This document shows positions 44,130-56,000 of a stretch of DNA of 64,000 nucleotides, in pieces; positions within the stretch are counted from its first letter, which is position 1; every line of letters begins with the position of its first letter. The stretch lies in assembly GCF_016920785.2 (NCBI RefSeq), contig NW_024609944.1, positions 1,054,001 to 1,118,000 on the forward strand. The letters are read 5' to 3'. This stretch comes from Ixodes scapularis (lineage: Eukaryota; Arthropoda; Arachnida; Ixodida; Ixodidae). The notes under the pieces are model-generated. The model had not been told where the DNA came from. It ran no database searches and was given only the letters and a program-made list of their open reading frames with translations. Position numbers and translations under genes: made by a program.

Positions 44130-44398
44130 GAATACAGACTAGAGCTTGGTTTGCCTCAACGGGCGGCGAGCCTTCCAGCTGTATATGAGAAATTTAGTCA
44201 GCGCAGTACAACCGCTATCCTGGGGTCTTTAACGTGCATCACGCAGTAGTGATACACGAGCGCACGCCGGTACGATGCTCATCCAGATCGAAACGGGCAG
44301 GGGTGGGGATTGAGCTCAGGGTCCTGGGTTCTGCAGCGCGAGCTTGCACTCCACGTGCTCCGAGCTGGTGTGCGCTAGCCCACTCGCCGATCCCCCTC
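44130..44398 (-). mobile_element. tRNA-Ser-derived SINE, copy 2
   Basis: Closely matches the SINE at 16240-16540 along its body (TCTTTAACGTGC.TCACGCAGTAGTGATACACGA on plus) and tRNA-like head. Box A is damaged (a 4-base loss near 44387) and box B is altered (near 44313-44300). It lacks the poly-T and CA tail. No clean target duplication seen. Confidence 0.8.
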
Positions 44399-44699
44399 CT
44401 CACATGCAGCGAAGCGCTGATGTAGCGCTGCTCACGTGTCGTCAGCAACTTGTCGCCTTCCAGGAACAATAGTTTTGACGGTGCCATGCAAAGTTGCTGA
44501 ACACTCCCGTCAGCACGCACTTATAGCGCGAGGTCAGCGCTGTGCTTGTAGCACTCCGCTGCATGTGTGAACAGGCCTTTATTCAGGCACCGGTAGTCCC
44601 ATGGCCGTCTTCCGCCCGTGGCGGGCGAGACACAATTTTACAAGACCCTTAACCAACACGTACTACGCACAGCTCCGACACTTAATGCAGATACTGCTT

Positions 44700-45225
44700 A
44701 CACCACACCCCCAGCTTACTACCTCACGTTTTTGAGGGTAAGAGCGCTAAAACAACGGACAAGAAAAAGAAACGAACAACAAAAAGTGCTACTTGCAAAT
44801 GAAATTTATTCTCGGAAAACACAAATATATATACACCCTGAAGTCCCGACATGTACCACAGAAATGTGACATCACCCAATCAGTGTTCTTTAAGAAAGAT
44901 TTTAAACACGCCACCTCAGAGCCAAACAGGGCCATAGATGGAGCGCTGACACACGTTCCTTCAACGCACTCGGTTATGAAAAAAACTTTGGATATCAATC
45001 GAACTAACAGTGCATGTTCTCTGAGCCTATCATTTAAACAACATCCCGATTGGCCTATGTTTACTTTGCCACATGATAGATCAATCTTGTGAACCACGCC
45101 CTCGCTACACTCCACATACTTGGTCTTATATCTTTCTTCTGACAGACACCGACGCATGTCTCCCCTCATCCCACTTTTCCACCCAATCTGCCCAGTTTTT
45201 AAGGAGCTGAAAGTTATACCGGAAC
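44700..45225 (-). pseudogene. Penelope-like element PLE2, copy B (3' fragment)
   Basis: A 126-codon minus-strand frame (44789-45169) contains KYVECSEGVVHKIDLSCGK, VNIGQSGCCLNDRLREHAL and FFITECVEGTCVSAPS, i.e. the GIY-YIG nuclease. Its middle part is deleted compared with copy C (58.7 kb). The 3' non-coding sequence runs to about 44700 (CTTACCCTCAAAAACGTGAG). The RT is absent. The upstream border (CATGGGGTTCCGGTATAAC near 45222) is the same as in copy C, indicating a shared truncation or element border. Confidence 0.75.
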
Positions 45226-45231
45226 CCCATG

Positions 45232-46310
45232 TTTTAGAGCGCAGCTCTTAGGGGCCCGTTTCCGGCTTGAGCGGCGTCGCCGTCGGCGTCGGCGTAACCG
45301 CGCGGTGCATCATGGGAAATGTCCCATAATGCACCGCGCGAGCCCCCCACCAAGGTCACGTGATCTCGTGGGGGTCACGTGACCCCCCGAAGTCACGTGA
45401 CTCCCCTGAGGTCACGTGGCCCCCTCCTCGAGGTCACGTGACCCTCGCCGATGTCGCGTGACCCCCCGATGACGTCATCGTCACTGATGACGTCACCGGC
45501 ATCCACATCGTCATCGTCATCATCACTGATGACGTCACCGGCATCCACATCGTCATCGTCATCATCACTGATGACGTCACCGGCATCCACATCGTCATCG
45601 TCATCACTGATGACGTCACCGGCATCCGCATCGTCATCGTCATCATCACTGATGACGTCACCGGCATCCACATCGTCATCGTCATCATCACTGATGACGT
45701 CACCGGCATCCACATCGTCATCGTCATCATCACTGATGACGTCACCGGCATCCGTATCGTCATCGTCATCATCACTGATGACGTCACCGGCATCCACATC
45801 GTCATCGTCATCATCACTGATGACGTCACCGGCATCCACATCGTCATCGTCATCATCACTGATGACGTCACCGGCATCCACATCGTCATCGTCATCATCA
45901 CTGATGACGTCACCGACATCCGCATTGTCATCGTCATCATCACTGATGACGTCATCAGTGACGTCACTGATGTCGTCACCGGCATCCGCATCGTCATCGT
46001 CATCATCACTGATGACGTCATCAGCGACGTCACTGATGACGTCACCGACATTCGCATCGTCATCGTCATCACTGGTGAAGTCATCAGTGACGTCACTAAT
46101 GACGTCATCGGTACCCGCATCGTCATCGTCACTGATGACGTCATCAGTGACGTCAGTGATGACATCATCGGCATTGGGGGTCACGTGAACCCCAAGGTAA
46201 CGTCACCCCCCCCTGGTTAGTTTAACCCCCCCCAGTGCCCTTCCCTCCTCCTCCTCAAGAGCTGCGCTCTAATTCGGCGTTACAGGGAGTTGTAAGCGGC
46301 TTTCATTTTT
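45232..46310. mobile_element. Minisatellite-bearing repeat element, copy 2
   Basis: Left end TTTAGAGCGCAGCTCTTAGGGGCCCG and, near the right end, AAGAGCTGCGCTCTAATTCGG are inverted. The right flank, CAGGGAGTTGTAAGCGGC plus a T run, is shared with copy 1. The interior holds a GTCACGTGAC-rich block (45355-45460) and a 42-bp minisatellite (45475-46160). No transposase. It is about twice the length of copy 1 through expansion of the minisatellite. Confidence 0.8.
45475..46160. repeat. 42-bp minisatellite with TGACGTCA in each unit
   Basis: The unit contains ACTGATGACGTCACCGGCATC, then CACATCGTCATCGTCATCATC. About eleven regular copies run from 45482 to 45940 (one unit is 39 bases), followed by degenerate units to about 46160. 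Since 42 is divisible by 3 and the unit has no stops in three frames, about 245-263-codon frames open on both strands, including an Asp-rich one. I regard these as by-products. Confidence 0.9.
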
Positions 46311-46341
46311 TTGGCCCACTTTCTTTATATTGTGGCTCACC

Positions 46342-46652
46342 TTATGAACATAAGGTATTACAACTGGCCTACGCCTTGACTTCTCTCCTACAACACCACA
46401 TCCTCCCCGAAGTTTCTTTATCAGGCCCTCTGCCACCCCCACCCCCAAAAAGCGTAGGTGGAAACCCTCCTTCCTCTAGCTTCAATACCTGCAACCTAAA
46501 GCTGTCTTCTATCTTATGTGGGCAAGACTTCGTTAAGGCAGCCCTCGGGCATCTAGAAAGAAACTGATAAAGAATCTTTGGGGAGGATGTAGTGTTGTAG
46601 GAGAGAAGCCAAAGCACAGGCCAGTTGTAACACCTTATGTTCGTAAGGTGAA
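46342..46652. repeat. Inverted repeat element with ~97-bp arms
   Basis: ACCTTATGAACATAAGGT..TACAACTGGCCT and CTTCTCTCCTACAACAC at 46342-46440 recur inverted at 46556-46652 with roughly one change in ten. The centre (46441-46555) is unrelated. A 35-base piece just left of it (CCCACTTTCTTTATATTGTGGCTCACC) recurs inverted at 52249-52285. Confidence 0.75.
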
Positions 46653-46962
46653 AAAAGAAGACGAGGGCCAACTGGCGCTGATGTACTATTCACGGGCTCC
46701 CGCTTTCAGAGATCTCAATCACCGGCAAAAAGTATAATCCAACAACAATTCTGGTCTCAATCAACGCAGTTCGTCGCAAGGAACAGGTGCACACCATCAT
46801 CCAGCGCGTGAGTGAATTTCCCTCGGAAATATCGCTTCTCGAAGTTCCCAAGCGACGGCCGCCACGCTAAGCCTACTAACCAGGTACGCAGCATTTTACC
46901 CGGTGCTCGTGCGCTAGGCACGTGCCTTCGCCCCACGCCGCCTCCGGCTCACAACCGAAGCA

Positions 46963-48635
46963 TGGCAACGGCCATGGAGGCAAGCGATGCTACCGGCATC
47001 CCCCTCCAAGAAGAACAACCCGAACGAGACGACTGGGTAGAAATACGCAGGCGAAGATCCAAAAAGGTCAAGCCACAAAATACCGAAGCCACAATCTCAG
47101 TCTCTCAACCGACGCCGCAGAGGGCCCTAACTAGACAACCAAGACTACCTCCGCTCCCTCGAGACGATTTCAAAATTATTATTCGCCCTGAGGAGCCTTA
47201 AATCTTGCCAACCTCGAGACTATCCACCTCTCTCGCGCCATCGCGGAGAAAACTCGGCAACATACCCGCGACCGACCAAACTCGACAACATTCCAAGTCC
47301 GCATGGACAGAATACAAAATATCGCCATCGCAAGCACCCCAAGTGAAGACCTGGCCCGACACATCAGAGACATTCCAACCCTGCGTTTTGGTGACAACGA
47401 ATATGAAGTTACCGCTTATATTGCCGCCCCCGACGACTCGGCTCGCGGCGTGGTGCGTGGCATCCCGCCCGAGACCACTGGCCAAGAACTAATCGACAAT
47501 CTCTACTCGCCGGGCTATGAAGTTCTTTCAGCCCGAATGATCGGAAAAACATCGACAGCTCTTATTACTTTCACCGGCAAGCAATTACCGAAATATGTCA
47601 TCTTCGAGCACGCAGCACTTCCAGGCAGTTGGTATCTACCTACCCGTTACGCCTGCTACATATGCCGCGAGATCGGTCATCGCGCTGATGTGTGCCCAAA
47701 CCCGGACACTGTTAAGTGCGTGATGTGTGGTGTTTCCAACCCAACGAAAGGCCACGAGTGTACGCCCCGATGTGCTCTATGCACAGGCGCCCACCCTACG
47801 GGCTCCAAGGAGTGCCCTAAAAAGCTGGCTCACCGCCCACCAACATCTGTCTCGAACCATCACCGAAGACGAAAGGACACTCGCGTCAACTCCTGGTCAT
47901 GCTCCCGCTCCAGAGGGCCACAAAGGACGGGACAGAGGCAACGGTCTTCCTGAAGACCAAGGTCCAATTCCAGGACACGATCAAGCAACCCACAATGCGA
48001 CAAGGCACCAGCAGCACTCTGTCAACCAACAGACAAAAACAGGGTGAGCTGGGCAGCGCGGCTATTCCCAAAAGAGGCAGACCACTTCCTCTTCGTCCTG
48101 CGCGCCGGATGTTAGTCAGCAGCTAACCGAAATTTTAAACCAGTTAAAGGAACTAAGGGCTGAGAATCAACAACTTAAAGAGGAGAGTCGGCAACTTAGA
48201 GAGGAGAATAGGCTACTCCGAACACTCCTTACACCCTCAAGATCCTCGCCACCCCCAGACCCCTCCCAGGTCATACCCGCAATCAAATCACACCCGGGGA
48301 AAAAAACAACCTCACCAGTGTCAGCTTCCGATGAAGTGGCTGTAATCCCCGAACCCACTGGCCCCATGCCCTCGCAAATAGAAACAGGACTAGGAGAAAC
48401 ACTCGTACTATCACAACAACAAATGCAACAGCAAATCATTCAGATCCAGCAGCAATTGCAGCTGTCCCAAGAGCAGTCCCAACAACAACTGCAAGAGATG
48501 AAACAGGCGCTCCAGCACCTTCATACTCTCATCAACACTGAAGATACTGACCACGCAAACCGCAAAAAAGCAAAACTAATACCCAACCTAGAATCCCCCT
48601 TCCTTCCTACTCATACACCCGGTCATGATGAATAA
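46963..48635 (+). pseudogene. LINE-B ORF1 (Gag-like, frameshifted)
   Basis: Starts at ATG 46963 (MATAMEASDATG). A frameshift near 47195 moves to the frame of 47303-47953, which has a matrix-like region and three zinc knuckles (CYICREIGHRADVC, CVMCGVSNPTKGHEC, CALCTGAHPTGSKEC). A second shift near 47830 and a stop near 48047 follow. It continues with a basic region, a leucine-zipper-like coiled coil (LTEILNQLKELRAENQQLKE near 48122) and a Gln-rich stretch (near 48410-48500), ending at 48633. ORF1 proteins bind and package the LINE RNA. The product is broken at three points. Confidence 0.82.
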
Positions 48636-51600
48636 TCAGGCTCAACAAACTTCCCACAACCTAACCATTTGGCAATGGAATTGTCGTATGTACAAAAAAA
48701 CATGCCTCTCTTCGTCAATACATATGCGATGCCGAAACCCCCCCTGATGTCATAGCAATTCAAGAAACCGGATCGGTCCCATCGCAATCCGGCTACAACT
48801 GTCATACAACGTCCGCCGATAGTAGAGTCGCCACACTCACTGCCAAATCACTCACCACTGTTCTGCACCAAATTGATGGCAGTAACATCGACCATAACCT
48901 TATCGAGATCCTGCCTGCAAAAAGGGGTCAGATGAGTATTTTCGTGCTCAATGTCTACAGTCCACCAAGTCGACGAAAGGAGAATTTTGCCTACCTGCTC
49001 GCCGCGACTTTCAAACTAGCCAATCAGAACGGCGTCGTCATCCTGGGCGACTTTAACGCGGCGCACCCAGCTTGGGGATACGGCAAGGCGACCGTGAAAG
49101 GCAATAAATTGTGGGAGCTCATCCATCAACTGGGCCTCACAGTACACACAGACCCTGCCTGCCCTACCAGGATTGGCAACAGTGTGTCGCGTGACACGTG
49201 CCCCGACTTGACAATGACCAAGAGGCTCGCAGACGCTAAATGGTGCAACACCGAGGAAACGCTCGGAAGTGACCACTGCATTCTCATCACTACGGTCCCC
49301 CTCATTCGCAAGAACTCCTACATCAAAAAGACACGACTCGTTAATTGGGACGAGATTCGTAAGCAGAGAGAACCACTTCAGAGATCATTTCCTTCGACGA
49401 ATGGGTGAGCGCTCTACAACGCGACGTCTCCGCTTATGCCAAGGATATCATGTTAACCGACGAACGACAAGCCGTTGACCCCCACTTACTCCATCTGTGG
49501 GAAGCTCGACGAAGCTTGATCAAGCGATGGCGTCGGCAGAAGCACAACAGGACCCTCAAGATTCGGATAGCAAGGCTCACAGAGGAGGCCGCTGATTACG
49601 CAGTGGACCTCATGCAACAGAACTGGCAACAGTTCTGCAACAACCTACAGGGCACCCTGGGCACCGCCAAAACCTGGTCCCTGATGCGCCACCTGCTTGA
49701 CCCCACCAAGAGCAAGTCAGCCACCCGGCATATTATCACAAAACTCCTACATCAATATCCAGGGACAAGCAAGGACATTCTCGACGCTCTGCGGGACAAG
49801 TACATAGGGCAACAACATCCGCCCTCTCAGCCCATGCAATACCGTGGTGCCCCCAACGCGGACCTTGATAATCCCATCACTTTGGCCGAAGTGAATCAAG
49901 CCATCCAGGCTCTTACCCGCAATACCACCCCCGGTGCGGACAAGATTACAAACCGCATCATTCGAAACCTAGACGACCCTTCCATCCAAGCCCTCACCAA
50001 TTTCTTTAATCAGCATTGGGAGGAAGGCACATTACCGGCAGCGTGGAAACATGCCGATATCATCCTGATCCCTAAGACCGGCAAACCACCCAAATTGGAG
50101 AACCTGAGGCCCATCTCTCTCACTTCATGTATTGGGAAGCTATTCGAGCACGTGATACTCAACCGGCTCCAGCCATACGTCGAGAACAACAACCTTCTAC
50201 CACCGACAATCTTCGGCTTTCGTCCGCACCTCAGTACGCAAGACATCCTCCTCCAACTACACGAGGATATCAATCCACAAGTCTCCGCTCACAGCACCAG
50301 AGCCATCCTGACACTGGATCTGAAGGGGGCATTTGACAATGTGAGTCACGACATCATACTTACCAATCTCAGTGATCTAAACTGTGGTCAACGAACCTTT
50401 GCTTACATTCAAGCATTTTTACAAAACCGCACCGCCACGATCGGCATTGGCGACCTTCGGACCCAACCTCTCCCCACTCCCAACAGGGGAACGAAACAAG
50501 GAGCGGTTCTGTCGCCTATGTTGTTTAACGTGGCGATGATGAAGCTCCCTGCCCAACTCGCAGAAATAGAGGGTGTCTATCACGCCCTCTACGCCGATGA
50601 TATTACTATCTGGGCCACCTCCAGCTCTGACGGGGAGATCCAAGATGCCTTACAGCGCGCGACCGACGTGGTTCAACGGTATGCACGTGGTGGGGGTCTT
50701 CAATGTGCGCCTGAAAAATCGCAGCTGCTCATTGTAAAGAAGAAATGCCGGAACATTTCTTATGATCCGCCACAGCTTACTCTCACACTCGAGAATCAAG
50801 TCATTCCGCAAGTGACATGCATTAGGATTCTCGGCCTCTTTCTCCAACAAGACGGCGGAGGATCACATGCGCTTCAACGTCTTACGCATACCACGAATCA
50901 AATCCTTCGTATGATGGGACGAATTGCCAACAGACGACACGGCCTGAAAGCGGAAGACGCTACCCGTCTCATCCAGGCACTCATCATTAGCCGTGTAACC
51001 TACTCTGTCGCCTATCTGACCCTCAAACCTCGGGAACGAGAAAAACTCGAAGTACTGATTCGCCGGTCTTATAAACAAGCCCTCGGTCTTCCACCCGGAA
51101 CCTCGACACCACGTCTCTTGTCTCTCGGCATTCACAATACCGTCGAAGAGCACATTGAAGCACACCTCACAGGTCAACGCGAACGTCTCAAGCTAACACC
51201 TGCAGGCAGGCAGGTTCTAACTCGTCTGGGCTATCTAATTCAAACACTAGGCCACAGTGAAACAATTCCCCTCACTGCTGCTTATCGCACCAAAATTTCA
51301 GTTGCCCCAATACCCAAAAACATGCACCCCGAGTTCCATCAGGGGAGACGACAGGCTCGCGCCCGCACTCTTCAGAAGAAACTTCAATATGCCCGCCACG
51401 TCAGATACACTGACGCCGCCAGTTACCCGGGTGGACTGGCCATGGCTGTCAGCGTAATCGACGAAGACATGCGAGAAGTGACCACCGCGACCGTTCCTAC
51501 CTCCCTTCCACTCGAGGCAGAAGAAGCGGCCATAGCGCTCGCTATCACGTCCACCCCAGCTATCACATCTCTTTCAATAATTACTGACTCGCAGGCGGCT

Positions 51601-52178
51601 TGCCGTAGTTTTGTCAACGGTCGCCTCTCCAGATTTGCTCATCGAATTTTAACTAATCACCCCCCTGAACAACTCCCTACAGTATCCTTGATATGGACGC
51701 CGGGGCATAATTCCCTGAGCGAGAACGAACGCGCACACGCGTCAGCCCGAGCTTTAACTCTCCGGGCCCCGCCACCGCAGGAAGACCCATCCCTGGTCCC
51801 CATCCCGATCCCCCTTACCTATCGTGACATCCTTCAACATCTCCGATTGAGTCGCCGCACCCTTCCTCCGCCGCACAAATCTCTAACGAGGGAGGACGCT
51901 GTAGGTTGGCGCATGTTGCAAACAAATACTTTCCCCCACCTCAGCCTCTTACATGCCATGTACCCTACAGTATACCCCACAAACAAATGTCCCCTGTGCA
52001 CCGAAAAAGCTTCACTATATCACATCACGTGGGCATACCCTCAGATTCAGGCTGCCCCCCCAGTTCCCAACCCAAACGCCGAGCAGTGGGAAGCTGCGCT
52101 GTCCAGCTAGGATCCGGACGACCAGCGTAATCTGGTCTCGCGGGCCCGTGCCGCAGCGACAGCTACAGGGGCCCTGGA
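48624..52178 (+). pseudogene. LINE-B ORF2 (endonuclease, RT, RNase H)
   Basis: Overlaps the end of ORF1. Endonuclease: IWQWNCR (48668), then a frameshift, PDVIAIQETGS, VILGDFNAAHPAWGY (49036) and GSDHCIL (49267). A shift near 49380 leads to a 901-codon open stretch (49405-52110): RT with TPGADKITNRIIRN, ILTLDLKGAFDNVSHD (motif A), TKQGAVLSPMLFN (motif B), YADD at 50589-50600 (motif C); RNase H with YTDAASYPGG (51408), DSQAACRSF (51586) and WTPGHNSLSENERAHASA (51696); and a CCHC tail (CPLCTEKASLYHITW). A TAG at 52108 cuts off the last 22 codons. RT and RNase H residues look intact; the endonuclease frame is broken. Confidence 0.88.
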
Positions 52179-52245
52179 ATGAGGGCTCCTCTCGCCTCGG
52201 AAGAGCCAAACGAATTGTTTATTAAAAGTTTTTTCTCTCTCTCTC

Positions 52246-52513
52246 TCGTAAGGTGAGCCACAATATAAAGAAAGTGGGGCAAATGATCGCATGTCCACGT
52301 GGTGAATGATGTTGATTGGGGCGAAGCTCTGGTGGTGCTTTTCTGCGTAGACGCTGAGCCGCAGCATGCCGAGCCTTTCGTTCGTTTTCACCCATGTCAG
52401 AAAGAGAATGTGTGGTGTGGAACGTGGTTATATACGCATTTAAGCATTTGACCGCAGCGCCCTCTCGTGTATAAACGTTGAGCCAATGCATGCAAATTTC
52501 AACTCGATTATAT
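52246..52513. other. Dispersed repeat flanking the Gypsy element
   Basis: 52249-52285 is the inverted copy of a piece at 46312-46346. 52431-52500 (ATACGCATTTAAGCATTTGACCGCAGCGCCCTCTC and onward) matches the sequence immediately right of the Gypsy element (58362-58425). No coding. Confidence 0.5.
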
Positions 52514-52898
52514 TGTCACGGGTGGTGACCAAAAGAAAACAGGAAATAAACAAGAAGAAATAAACGTTTAACGTGGCGAACTTGTGCCAAAAATAAAAGA
52601 GTACAAAAGATAATAATAGAGCGTCGCGGGCGTCGAAGTCGGCGTGGCAGCAGAGTCGAACGCTGGGGCGAGACTGACTCGACAAGGTCGCGGGCGGCCT
52701 CTTATCTAGAGTGCGCCGCTATCTCGAAGATTCGGCGAAAGCGGTTCGAGCGTCGCGTGATCGGGGCGAGAATGAACACGCACTTTCTAGAAAACAAAAG
52801 CAGGGATAAATCATAGAAGTTACGTGCGGTACATGAATAAACGGGAACTTTCTGGAGGACCGTGACCGAGCGTTGCTTTCTCAGCCTTGCGCGCGGCA
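52514..52898 (-). repeat. Gypsy 3' LTR
   Basis: 385 bp, TGTCACGGG...GCGCGGCA on the plus strand (TG...CA borders). It differs from the other LTR at about 52554 (T against A) and 52568 (C against T). Confidence 0.95.
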
Positions 52899-52901
52899 TT
52901 A

Positions 52902-52912
52902 CTCCCCCCTTT
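52902..52912 (-). other. Gypsy polypurine tract
   Basis: The minus strand reads AAAGGGGGGAG, 3 bases before the 3' LTR. This is the normal place and composition for plus-strand DNA priming in LTR retrotransposons. Confidence 0.8.
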
Positions 52913-53005
52913 AAAAGTGCATCGCCCCGATGCAGTGTAAAACAAATCAAAATAAAAAAGAACGATAAACTAAAGAGTCTTTTGGAGCACAAAAGGTCCA
53001 CAGTC

Positions 53006-56000
53006 CTATCGAGCGTAGTACGGCTTCAGGCGCACGACGTGGACGACCTCAGGTCGTGGTGGGCGGCGTGACGATGTTCGTGTTCCGTCGGGCATCACCT
53101 CGTAGTTCAGTTCGCCGAGGCGACGAAGTACCTTGTATGGTCCAAAGTACCGTTTCAGCAGTTTCTCACTGAGGCCGCGGCGACGGATGGGCGTCCATAC
53201 CCACACCCTATCTCCGGGCTGGAAGTGGACGTCCCTGCGACGAAGGTTGTAGCGGCCGGCGTCGACGCGTTGCTGGTCTTGAATCAGGAGTCGGGCGAGC
53301 TGGCGAACTTCTTCGGCGCGTTGAGCAACCGCCTGGGCGTCGTCGCTCTCGTTGTCAGATGGCTCATGGGGCAGCATGGCGTCCAGCATGGTCGTTACCT
53401 TCCGACCATGTACCAGCTGGAAAGGGGTGAATCCAGTGGTCTCTTGAACCGCCGTATTGTAGGCGAACGTGACGTAGGGCAGCACCTCGACCCACGTCTT
53501 GTGCTCTACGTCGACGTACATAGAGATCATATCGGCGATTGTCTTGTTGAGTCGCTCCGTCAGCCCGTTGGTCTGCGGGTGGTACGCTGTGGTGCGGCGA
53601 TGGCTGGTGTGGCTGAGACGAAGGACTTCTTGCGTCAGCTGGGCCATGAATGATGATCCACGGTCTGAGATCAGGACTTCGGGAGCGCCGTGCCGGAGGA
53701 CGATGGATTCAATGAAAAACTTGGCAACTTCCACAGCAGTTCCGGAAGGAAGGGCTTTCGTTTCGGCATACCGCGTGAGATAATCTGTGGCGACGATGAT
53801 CCAGCGATTTCCCGACGTCGACGGCGGAAAAGGGCCAAGTAGATCCATTCCGATCTGCTGGAAGGGTGCTGTTGGCGGAGGAATTGACTGCAAGAGTCCG
53901 GCCGGCCTCGTCGGAGGTTTCTTTCGTCGCTGGCATTCATGACATGATCGCGTGTACAGGTGGACGGTTTTGGGGAGCTTGGGCCAGTAATACTTTTCAC
54001 GAATACGTGCCAGGGTCCGGCTGTAACCAAGGTGTCCGGACGTCGGGTCGTCGTGGCAGGCTTGAAAGATCTCCTCCCGAAGGTCGGTCGGGATTACCAG
54101 CAGCCATGGCGAGTTGTTGTTCCCGAAGTTCTCTTTGTAGAGTACACCTTGTCTAATGGCGAAGGTCGGCAGCGCTCGTGAAAAAACACGTGGCATCGCA
54201 CTCCCGCGCCCTTCCAGGTGCTCTATTAGTGCGCGCAGCTCAGGATCGTCTCGTTGACGCCGGGCCATGTCGTCGATGTTCACTGCGCCCAGAAAACACT
54301 CGTCGTCATCGTCGTCGCTGCTGCCGGAAGGTGTTGCGACGGGAGCTCTGGACAGGCAGTCGGCGTCGCTGTGCTTGCGGCCTGACTTGTAGACGACGGT
54401 CATGTTGAACTCTTGTAGTCGGAGACTCCACCGCGCGAGGCGTCCTGACGGGTCCTTGAGGTTCGCAAGCCAGCAGAGCGAGTGGTGGTCCGTGACTACC
54501 CGGAACGGGCTCCCGTATAAGTACGGACGAAACTTCGTGATTGCCCAGACGACCGCAAGGCATTCTTTCTCAGTCGTGGAGTAATTTCTCTCCGCCTTGG
54601 TCAATGTCCGACTTGCGTAGGCGATGACTCGCTCGGTGCCTTCTTGTACTTGAACCAAAACCGCGCCAAGCCCTGCGTTACTTGCGTCCGTGTGAATCTC
54701 GGTTTCCGCATCCTGGTCGAAATGTCCAAGAACAGGAGGAGTCTGTAGTCGTCGCTTCAGCTCGTCAAATGCCTGCTGCTGTTCATCGGCCCATTCGAAC
54801 TTCTCGGCGTCCTTCGTGAGGTGTGTGAGCGGTGCGGAAATTCTTGCGAAATCTCGAACGAAGCGCCGATAGTAGGCACATAGCCCAAGGAACCTTCGGA
54901 CGGCCTTCTTGTCTCTTGGCGCTGGAAATGCTGCGACGGCACGAGTCTTCTCGGGGTCTGGGCGGACACCTTCGTTACTAACCACGTGGCCGAGGAACTT
55001 CAGTTCGTCATAAGCGAACCGACACTTTGACGGCTTCAGGGTGAGTCCGGCGGTCCGTATGGCTTGGAGAACTGCTCGGAGTCGTCGCAAGTGCTCGTCG
55101 AAGTCGCTGGAAAACACGACGACGTCGTCGAGGTAGACGAGACAGCTCTGCCACTTTAGTCCTGCCAGTACGGGGTCCATGACACGTTGGAAAGTTGCTG
55201 GCGCCGTGCACAGTCCGAAGGGCATCACTTTGAACTCGTACAGTCCATCCGGCGTGACGAAGGCTGTCTTTTCTCGGTCCCTTTCGTCGACTTCGATCTG
55301 CCAGTAGCCGCTCTTCAGGTCCATCGATGAGAAATATCGAGAGTGGCGCAGCCGGTCTAGAGTGTCGTCGATGCGGGGGAGTGGGTAGACGTCTTTCTTC
55401 GTCACCGTGTTCAGCTGCCGGTAGTTTACACAGAACCTAAGCGTCCCGTCTTCCTTCTTAACCAGTACGACTGGAGAGGCCCAAGGACTGCTTGAAGGTT
55501 GAATTATGTCGTCGTTCAGCATTTTTTGAACTTGCTCCTGGATCGCCTGCCTTTCTTTAACGGAGACTCTGTATGGCGATCGATGCACCGGGCGCGCGTC
55601 GTCCTCGGTAACGATGCGGTGCTTCGCAACGGTGGTTTGGCGCACCTTCGACGACGTGGCAAAGCAGTCGCGGTATTCGGCGAGAAGGTTAATCAACTGT
55701 CGTCGTTTCGGGCCCGGGAGTTTAGGGTCAATGTCGAGCTGCGCTGGCGACGCACTGTCTTGCTGAGGTGGCGAGAATTCGTCAGTAATGGCGGCGACAG
55801 CGGCGGAGTTTTGGAGTTCCTCGACCTGGCCCACGGCTGCACCTTTTGTGAGGTGTTGCGCTTCATTTCGGAAGTTCGTGACGAGGACCACAGTGCGGCC
55901 ATCCTGAAGTTCAGCAACTCCTCTTGCGACGCCTATTCCTCTTCCCAGAAGCAACTGGAGGCTTCCTTCGAGCAGAACTTCGCCGCAGAAATCTTCGGTG

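Larger units (their letters stand above)
46690..52245 (+). mobile_element. LINE-B: nearly complete I-type LINE
   Basis: Contains a 5' leader, ORF1 (zinc knuckles and coiled coil), ORF2 (endonuclease, RT, RNase H, zinc finger) and a short 3' end finishing in GTTTATTAAAAG and a TTTTTTCTCTCTCTCTC run at 52217-52245. All domains of an I-group LINE are present in order, but both ORFs carry a few frameshifts, so this copy is recently dead rather than ancient. No clear target duplication was found. Confidence 0.85.

Noticed and set aside
45475..46160. CRISPR-like array
   Set aside because: Units are contiguous without unique spacers and the genome is eukaryotic; it is a minisatellite.
45393..46184. 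Acidic Asp-rich 263-codon protein (minus strand) and overlapping Ser-rich protein (plus strand)
   Set aside because: They arise only because a 42-bp minisatellite unit lacks stops in several frames on both strands at once; no independent sign of coding.
53225..53653. 142-codon plus-strand frame and others opposite Gypsy pol and gag (55499-56038, 56382-57032, 56746-57474)
   Set aside because: GC-rich antisense shadows of the well-supported minus-strand gag and pol genes.
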